Positions 29,458 through 33,141 of a DNA stretch of 33,141 bases are shown here, in pieces. The DNA is from a virus. The notes under the pieces were generated by a model. The model did not search any database and was not told the origin of the DNA. It was given only the letters and a program-made list of their open reading frames with translations. Made by a program: the position numbers and the translations under genes. Numbering within the stretch: position 1 is the stretch's first letter; the number at the start of each line of letters is the position of its first letter. The stretch is from IMG/VR virus record IMGVR_UViG_3300046449_000280, positions 1 through 33,141 of that record, one strand, 5' to 3'.

Positions 29458-29642
29458 CATTCATCACGCCACAGCAACACATCAACACCACACCACGCGA
29501 GAGCTGCACAGATCAAACGCACCAGGTGTTAACCGGTTGCCTGATTGCTGTTGTGATGCTCGGCACTCTCGTCGGGGCCAATGCTCTTTGGACTGGCCCA
29601 GTGCAAAGCTACATCGCGCATAAGGTGGCGGCCCATGAATGA
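29454..29642 (+). CDS. Single-span membrane protein, 62 residues
   Basis: The first 24 residues are polar (MTFITPQQHINTTPRESCTD), followed by one hydrophobic segment (VLTGCLIAVVMLGTLVGANA, about 25-44) and a short tail WTGPVQSYIAHKVAAHE. It is probably an inner-membrane peptide, N-terminus cytoplasmic. It is coupled by ATGA overlap to both neighbours. Superinfection exclusion is a common role for such early phage membrane peptides, but nothing specific supports it here. Confidence 0.55.
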   Translation: MTFITPQQHINTTPRESCTDQTHQVLTGCLIAVVMLGTLVGANALWTGPVQSYIAHKVAAHE

Positions 29643-29910
29643 CCTCATAGAAAGCCGCTTGGCACGATTTGTTGAGGCTTTGGATAATATGCGCCCTGAC
29701 GACTGGTTCGATGCATTTGCAAACGAGACGCGCGAAAACGGTGGTTCGTTTGACATTCCCCACGGCGAAAACTGGCCAGCCTCACACATGGCCGAAATTT
29801 CACTGCACGAGGTCAGCGGATGGGGCAACACCCCAGCAGACGTGATGCTCAACTGGCACGATGCAGCCCGCGAAACCCTCAAAGGCCTATCCGCCCAGCG
29901 CGCCGCCTAA
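29635..29910 (+). CDS. Unrecognised 91-residue protein
   Basis: ATG 29635 overlaps the end of the membrane-peptide gene (ATGAATGA), with GGTGGCGG upstream. The protein is acidic and helical (LIESRLARFVEALDNMRPDD, WFDAFANETRENGGSFDIPH) with a Trp/Gly-containing centre. No motif recognised. It directly precedes the tRNA gene by seven bases. Confidence 0.5.
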   Translation: MNDLIESRLARFVEALDNMRPDDWFDAFANETRENGGSFDIPHGENWPASHMAEISLHEVSGWGNTPADVMLNWHDAARETLKGLSAQRAA

Positions 29911-29917
29911 ACCCTAT

Positions 29918-29992
29918 CTGCGCGTAGCTCAGCGGTAGAGCGGGGCACTCATAATGCTTTGGTCGCGGGTTCGATCCCCGCCGCGCAGTCCA
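29918..29992 (+). tRNA. tRNA with CAT anticodon (elongator Met or Ile2)
   Basis: A complete cloverleaf: acceptor CTGCGCG/CGCGCAG, D-arm GCTC-AGCGGTA-GAGC, anticodon stem GGGCA/TGCTT (two G-T pairs) with loop CTCATAA, T-arm GCGGG-TTCGATC-CCCGC, T discriminator and encoded CCA. The paired C1-G72 and a stem without the three G-C pairs rule out an initiator. CAT can be Met, or Ile2 if C34 is lysidinylated by host TilS. It lies within the rightward early operon. Possible uses are decoding AUA/AUG at high demand, or replacing host tRNA cut by defence nucleases. Confidence 0.9.
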
Positions 29993-30022
29993 AAAACTAA
30001 AATCAACCAAAGGAAAAACACC

Positions 30023-30244
30023 ATGACAGACGCGACACAAGGTGATGCGGCTCCGCAAGAGGACATTTTGCAGTTCTTTGCCTATGAGCACCTGCCCAAG
30101 TTTTTGCAGGACGTGAGCAAGCCCTTTTGCACCATGGCCTATGGCATCGCAAATACGGTGCCGCGCAACCCAGAGCGCACGGTTGCTTTGCGCAAGTTGC
30201 TTGAGGCCAAAGACGCCGCCGTTCGTGCGGTCGTTGCCAAGTAG
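30023..30244 (+). CDS. Acb2/Tad1-like helical hairpin protein, candidate cyclic-nucleotide sponge
   Basis: 73 residues from ATG 30023 with AAAGGA upstream. The body (ILQFFAYEHLPKFLQDVSKP, FCTMAYGIANTVPRNPERTV, ALRKLLEAKDAAVRAVVAK) contains the NPERTVALRKLLEAKDAAVR motif recurrent in small phage proteins now grouped with Acb2/Tad1 (DUF7681). Known Acb2 and Tad1 members bind cyclic nucleotides from CBASS or Thoeris, which prevents the abortive response. Length (about 70-100) and helical-hairpin pattern agree. It lies just after the tRNA in the repressor-controlled accessory operon. Activity in this subgroup is inferred; sequence similarity to tested members is moderate. Confidence 0.7.
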   Translation: MTDATQGDAAPQEDILQFFAYEHLPKFLQDVSKPFCTMAYGIANTVPRNPERTVALRKLLEAKDAAVRAVVAK

Positions 30245-30285
30245 AGCCGTGAATTTACCCCCCCCCTAAAGAACAGGAAAACACT

Positions 30286-31086
30286 ATGAAATATATAAAA
30301 TATCTATGTTCGGGACTTTTGGGATTGATGCTCTGCGCATCAATCGCGGTCGCGGACCCTCTCACCATTTATGCAGGCGGCAAGGGGGGCGGTTATGATG
30401 CTGCGGCCCAATCCATTGCGGCGCGGCTTAATCAACGCGGCATCGATGCTGTGGTGGAAAACCGTGGCGGTTCCGACGACATCACCCTGCAAGCGTGCCG
30501 CAATCCGAATTCGGTTTGGATCGCGCAGATCGATGCCCTCTATACGCGGGAATTCAAGGACGGGTGTTATCTGCCTGTGATCGCCAACTACGGCGATGAG
30601 GTTGCCGTTTTGATGTTTGCACCAGGCGCAAAGCTTGATGAACTGTCAGACCTTGACGCAAAGCATACGGTGTTTGTCGATAAAATCGGCTCAGGATCAG
30701 AACTGACATGGCGCACTATGGTTGCGATCGAAAAAGAGCACGGCAAAAGCAATGCATGGACCCAAGCAACACTGGAAACATCCGACCTGCGCCGCGCGAC
30801 GGCACTTGCAGGGCGCGGGCTGGTACATGCGGCACTCTTGGTGCGCAAGCCTAATTCGCCAGATATTAAGCGCCTGCTTGATCAGGGATGGGAACTTGGC
30901 GAACTCTATGATCGCGACATCAATGATCTGAAATTTGGGGCGAAGCCGCTTTACAAAGCAACCAAGGTCAAAATCGGCAAGCAGCGCGGTGATGGGTATA
31001 TCGTCCCGTCCTTTGTCGGAACCACTGAGGCCATTGAACGCGACAGCCTCGATATCTTTGATGCGCTTCTTGGGGCACTCGAATGA
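30286..31086 (+). CDS. Secreted TAXI-like periplasmic solute-binding protein
   Basis: 266 residues. A classic signal peptide (residues 1-23, hydrophobic YLCSGLLGLMLCASIAVA) is followed by the likely cut AVA-D. The mature protein begins PLTIYAGGKGGGYDAAAQSI, then RLNQRGIDAVVENRGGSDDI and IAQIDALYT, the order of TAXI-type binding proteins, which normally deliver substrate to TRAP transporters. No transporter is encoded nearby, so this stand-alone cargo protein may act at the envelope (exclusion or decoy) or as metabolic cargo. The next gene, a membrane peptide, is coupled by 4 bases. Ribosome site AGGA in front of ATG 30286. Confidence 0.7.
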   Translation: MKYIKYLCSGLLGLMLCASIAVADPLTIYAGGKGGGYDAAAQSIAARLNQRGIDAVVENRGGSDDITLQACRNPNSVWIAQIDALYTREFKDGCYLPVIANYGDEVAVLMFAPGAKLDELSDLDAKHTVFVDKIGSGSELTWRTMVAIEKEHGKSNAWTQATLETSDLRRATALAGRGLVHAALLVRKPNSPDIKRLLDQGWELGELYDRDINDLKFGAKPLYKATKVKIGKQRGDGYIVPSFVGTTEAIERDSLDIFDALLGALE

Positions 31087-31259
31087 CGCTTGCTCTGCGC
31101 GTCTGGATTGCCCGCGGCTTGATCGGGATGGCGGCAACGATTGTCGGCTTGGATTGGGCGCTACCATCCAATGTCACCCTGTTTTTCGATGAACTCGCCA
31201 TGTTCGCGATCGTTTGCGCAATGCGGTGGCTGTTCAAACCACGCAGCAAAAACAGCTGA
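31083..31259 (+). CDS. 58-residue membrane protein coupled to the binding protein
   Basis: ATG 31083 overlaps the TGA of the binding-protein gene by 4 bases; stop at 31257-31259. Two hydrophobic stretches (about residues 11-24, ARGLIGMAATIVGLDWAL, and 35-50, LFFDELAMFAIVCAMRWLF) suggest a two-span inner-membrane peptide with a basic tail (KPRSKNS). Overlap with its secreted neighbour suggests a functional pair: binding protein plus membrane partner. Family not recognised; no TRAP permease similarity is visible. Confidence 0.6.
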   Translation: MTLALRVWIARGLIGMAATIVGLDWALPSNVTLFFDELAMFAIVCAMRWLFKPRSKNS

Positions 31260-31335
31260 CACACCGGTGCGGGCCGCCGCAGCGCGGCCCCATCCCGTGC
31301 GCCAGCACTTGAGACAACACAAAAAGGAATTTCAC

Positions 31336-31878
31336 ATGACAAAAACAGCAGCATTTCTCGACGGCTCGAACGTCTTCGCCACTGCCAAAGCCCTTGGGTT
31401 TGATATCGACTACAATCTTTTGCGCAAACACCTCGCAGCCACCAACGCTATGCAGCGCATTTCATATTACACGGCCATTCTTGAAAACGATGAATACAGC
31501 CCAATCAAGCCGCTGATCGATTACCTTGGCTATAACGGTTTCAACATGGTGACCAAACCCGCCAAAGAGTTCACGGACGGCATAGGGCGCCGCAAGATCA
31601 AGGGCAACATGGACGTGGATATGGCCGTAGACATGATGGAAGTCGGCCCACATGTTGATCACGTTATGCTGTTCTCAGGTGATGGTGACTTTGTGCCTGT
31701 CGTCAAAAGCCTGCAACGCCAAGGCGTGCGCGTCACTGTCGTGTCTACGATCAAGAGCCAGCCGCCTATGTGTGCCGACGAGTTGCGCCGCGCGGCTGAT
31801 GTGTTTCTCGATCTGGACGAATTGCGCGACATCATCGCGCGCCCTGCCCGCGAGCATTTCGCCACGGCTGCTGAGTGA
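31336..31878 (+). CDS. NYN-domain (LabA/PIN-like) ribonuclease
   Basis: 180 residues from ATG 31336, AAAAGGAA upstream. The domain starts TAAFLDGSNVFATAKALGFD (D9, N12). It continues with KGNMDVDMAVDMMEVGPHVD (acidic D93, D95, D99), then LFSGDGDFVPVVKSLQRQGV (SGDGDF, D116 and D118). These acidic positions form the PIN-like metal site of NYN/LabA proteins, which cleave RNA. In a phage it could process phage RNA, or shut off host messages. No antitoxin gene is beside it, so it is unlikely to be a toxin-antitoxin module. Confidence 0.8.
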   Translation: MTKTAAFLDGSNVFATAKALGFDIDYNLLRKHLAATNAMQRISYYTAILENDEYSPIKPLIDYLGYNGFNMVTKPAKEFTDGIGRRKIKGNMDVDMAVDMMEVGPHVDHVMLFSGDGDFVPVVKSLQRQGVRVTVVSTIKSQPPMCADELRRAADVFLDLDELRDIIARPAREHFATAAE

Positions 31879-31888
31879 GGGCGGGAAT

Positions 31889-32668
31889 ATGAACAAACAG
31901 ATTCCCATGCTTTTCAGCCCCGCCATGATCGAGGCGCTGCTATCCGGCACCAAAACCGAAACGCGTCGGATATTCAAGGCTGCGCCAAATGGGACCAGTG
32001 AATTCTGGCGTAGCGATGATGAAAATGGGTTTTGGAATTGCACGCTTGAGGGTGGTAAATATCACCCACATCATTTTGGCACCCGCACACAAGCCGGTGA
32101 TCTTATTTGGGTGCGCGAAAATTGGCGGGTCGGCGCGTGGCACTACAACAACTCAGAAATCGCAATCGATTACTGCGACGGACCGCGCAAAGAATGGCTG
32201 CACGTCGATGATCCAGACTTGCTGCACCGCCTAATTGATCAATCGCGCGCGGATGCTGCAAAAACAGATACAAAGCTGCATGATGGATATTTCGAATATT
32301 CATGGCCCGCCGGACAAGGGCCAACGCGCTGGCGCCCATCAATCCACATGCCGAAATTTGCAAGCCGCCTAACTCTACGCGTCATATCCTACAGCATAGA
32401 GCGCCTGCACGACATCACAGAACAGGGGGCTATCGACGAAGGGTCACGGCCATTCTTCGACGACAAAGACCCAATAAGCATGCCCTATCCAAATGGTAGC
32501 AGTCTAAAAATGAGCCCATTGAAAGGGCCAAGGGAAGCTTACGCAGTCCTTTGGGACAAAATTAACGGCTCCGGCGCTTGGGATAAAAACCCGTGGGTCA
32601 GCGCGACCAAGTTCGAAGTGATCCATCAAAATGTTTGGGACGTCGAAAATCTTGAGGCCACATCATGA
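31889..32668 (+). CDS. ASCH/PUA-like domain protein
   Basis: 259 residues from ATG 31889; the reading frame upstream is only the shadow of the NYN gene. The N-terminal IPMLFSPAMIEALLSGTKTE plus TRRIFK has the GTKTxTRR motif typical of ASCH-like proteins in phages. GDLIWVRENWRVGAW and RWRPSIHMPKFASRLTLRVI resemble the conserved middle of these proteins. ASCH domains bind RNA or modified nucleosides (YqfB is an N4-acetylcytidine amidohydrolase). An RNA-related or nucleotide-related role fits the neighbours, but the substrate is unknown. Confidence 0.65.
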   Translation: MNKQIPMLFSPAMIEALLSGTKTETRRIFKAAPNGTSEFWRSDDENGFWNCTLEGGKYHPHHFGTRTQAGDLIWVRENWRVGAWHYNNSEIAIDYCDGPRKEWLHVDDPDLLHRLIDQSRADAAKTDTKLHDGYFEYSWPAGQGPTRWRPSIHMPKFASRLTLRVISYSIERLHDITEQGAIDEGSRPFFDDKDPISMPYPNGSSLKMSPLKGPREAYAVLWDKINGSGAWDKNPWVSATKFEVIHQNVWDVENLEATS

Positions 32669-32964
32669 ACACGCAAGCCCCAATTCTGCGCCCCATCCGC
32701 CTGCACATGAAAAACGAAGTGATGATGGAAAACACGGCATTCATCGGCCCCAAGTCTGAATGGTGGCCCAAACAGATCGACGAGGGCGGCACGCCTGAAT
32801 ATCGCCGCGAACTGTACCGCCAAACACTCATGGCCCCGCGAAAATGGAAAGACCGCCAAAAAATCCGCCGCCTCTTGCGCGGCAAAGACATCGCCAGCGC
32901 CTGCCCCCTCGATCAAGCAAGCTTCGTCGACGTCCTACTCGAAATCGCCAACGGAACGGAGTGA
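32665..32964 (+). CDS. DUF4326-like protein
   Basis: 99 residues, ATG 32665 overlapping the previous stop (ATGA). The C-terminal LLRGKDIASACPLDQASFVD plus VLLEIAN corresponds to the DUF4326 signature (LRGKDLxCWC...CHxDVLLELAN in the family), and NTAFIGPKSEWWPKQIDEGG to its entry. The usual CWC and CH positions are changed here (ASAC and ASF), so the cysteine cluster looks incomplete. Function unknown; phages often carry the family. Confidence 0.6.
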   Translation: MNTQAPILRPIRLHMKNEVMMENTAFIGPKSEWWPKQIDEGGTPEYRRELYRQTLMAPRKWKDRQKIRRLLRGKDIASACPLDQASFVDVLLEIANGTE

Positions 32965-32968
32965 TAAT

Positions 32969-33141
32969 ATGAGCAATTCACTTTCAGAACTGAACACACA
33001 TCTTTTTGCGCAAATTGACCGTCTTGCCATTGATGGCTTAACCCCAGAGCAGATCGAAACCGAAGTCAAACGCGCCAGCGCAATTGTATCTGTATCGGAC
33101 ACGATTATCGACAACGCCAAAACGCAACTTGTCGCAGCCAA
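32969..33141 (+). CDS. Partial unrecognised protein at the right edge
   Basis: ATG 32969 follows the DUF4326-like stop by four bases and the frame stays open to the window end (57 codons). The visible part (SNSLSELNTHLFAQIDRLAI, TPEQIETEVKRASAIVSVSD) is helical and acidic. It is similar in style to short phage early proteins of unknown function, and belongs to the accessory operon. Confidence 0.6.
   Translation, partial: MSNSLSELNTHLFAQIDRLAIDGLTPEQIETEVKRASAIVSVSDTIIDNAKTQLVAA

Noticed and set aside
1-33141. CRISPR arrays, insertion sequences, integrase and att sites
   Set aside because: No regularly spaced repeats, transposase or recombinase motifs, or tRNA-end duplication were seen. An integrase may lie outside the window.
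32935-33141. A minus-strand 68-codon frame at the right edge
   Set aside because: Shadow of the rightward partial gene, which has a start codon in normal operon spacing.

Overview
The window is a stretch of a temperate, long-tailed (siphovirus-type) phage or prophage. No bacterial chromosomal gene, integrase or att site is visible, so free phage versus prophage cannot be decided here. Hosts are most likely Rhodobacterales (Roseobacter-type alphaproteobacteria). That is an inference from the protein families: a GapR/DUF2312 domain, gene-transfer-agent-like tail chaperones, a DUF6950-type tail peptidase and a TAXI-type binding protein. Both ends cut through genes.

Left two thirds (about 1-19460, minus strand, read right to left) is one late operon in HK97 order: HNH nuclease, possible cos region, small and large terminase, portal, ClpP-like prohead protease, major capsid, a small capsid-adjacent protein, an internal terminator, head-tail connector genes, tail tube, a tail chaperone pair joined by a probable -1 ribosomal frameshift (nine A), tape measure, distal tail/hub genes, a cell-wall peptidase, a J-like tip protein, an SGNH-esterase-like fibre, a lectin-like fibre, and small membrane proteins of a possible lysis cassette. 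Most genes overlap by 1-23 bases.

19580-24632 (minus) is a replication/recombination operon ending at a clear terminator (19507-19536). It encodes a winged-helix replication protein, a chimera carrying an FtsK-gamma-like and a GapR-like domain, a RusA resolvase, an adenine methyltransferase, a stand-alone DnaA domain IV and small unknowns. Its leader (24646-24853) holds a set of mutually complementary segments laid out like the phage P1 c4 / P4 CI antisense-RNA immunity regions. A rightward BRCT-domain gene diverges from it.

25562-27768 is the lysogeny switch: leftward cro-like, CII-like and HTH genes, and a rightward LexA/CI-type repressor. Two copies of a palindromic operator (GGAC-TTTT-GTCC) lie between repressor and cro, and two more lie 2 kb away at a second early promoter region (29134-29176), a lambda-like OR/OL arrangement.

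28077-33141 is an accessory region. Leftward it encodes a small alarmone-hydrolase-like HD protein. Rightward, under the second operator pair, it encodes small proteins, a CAU tRNA, an Acb2/Tad1-like candidate cyclic-nucleotide sponge, a secreted TAXI-like binding protein, a membrane peptide, a NYN-domain nuclease, an ASCH-like protein and a DUF4326-like protein. This looks like an anti-defence and host-takeover cargo operon controlled by the phage repressor.
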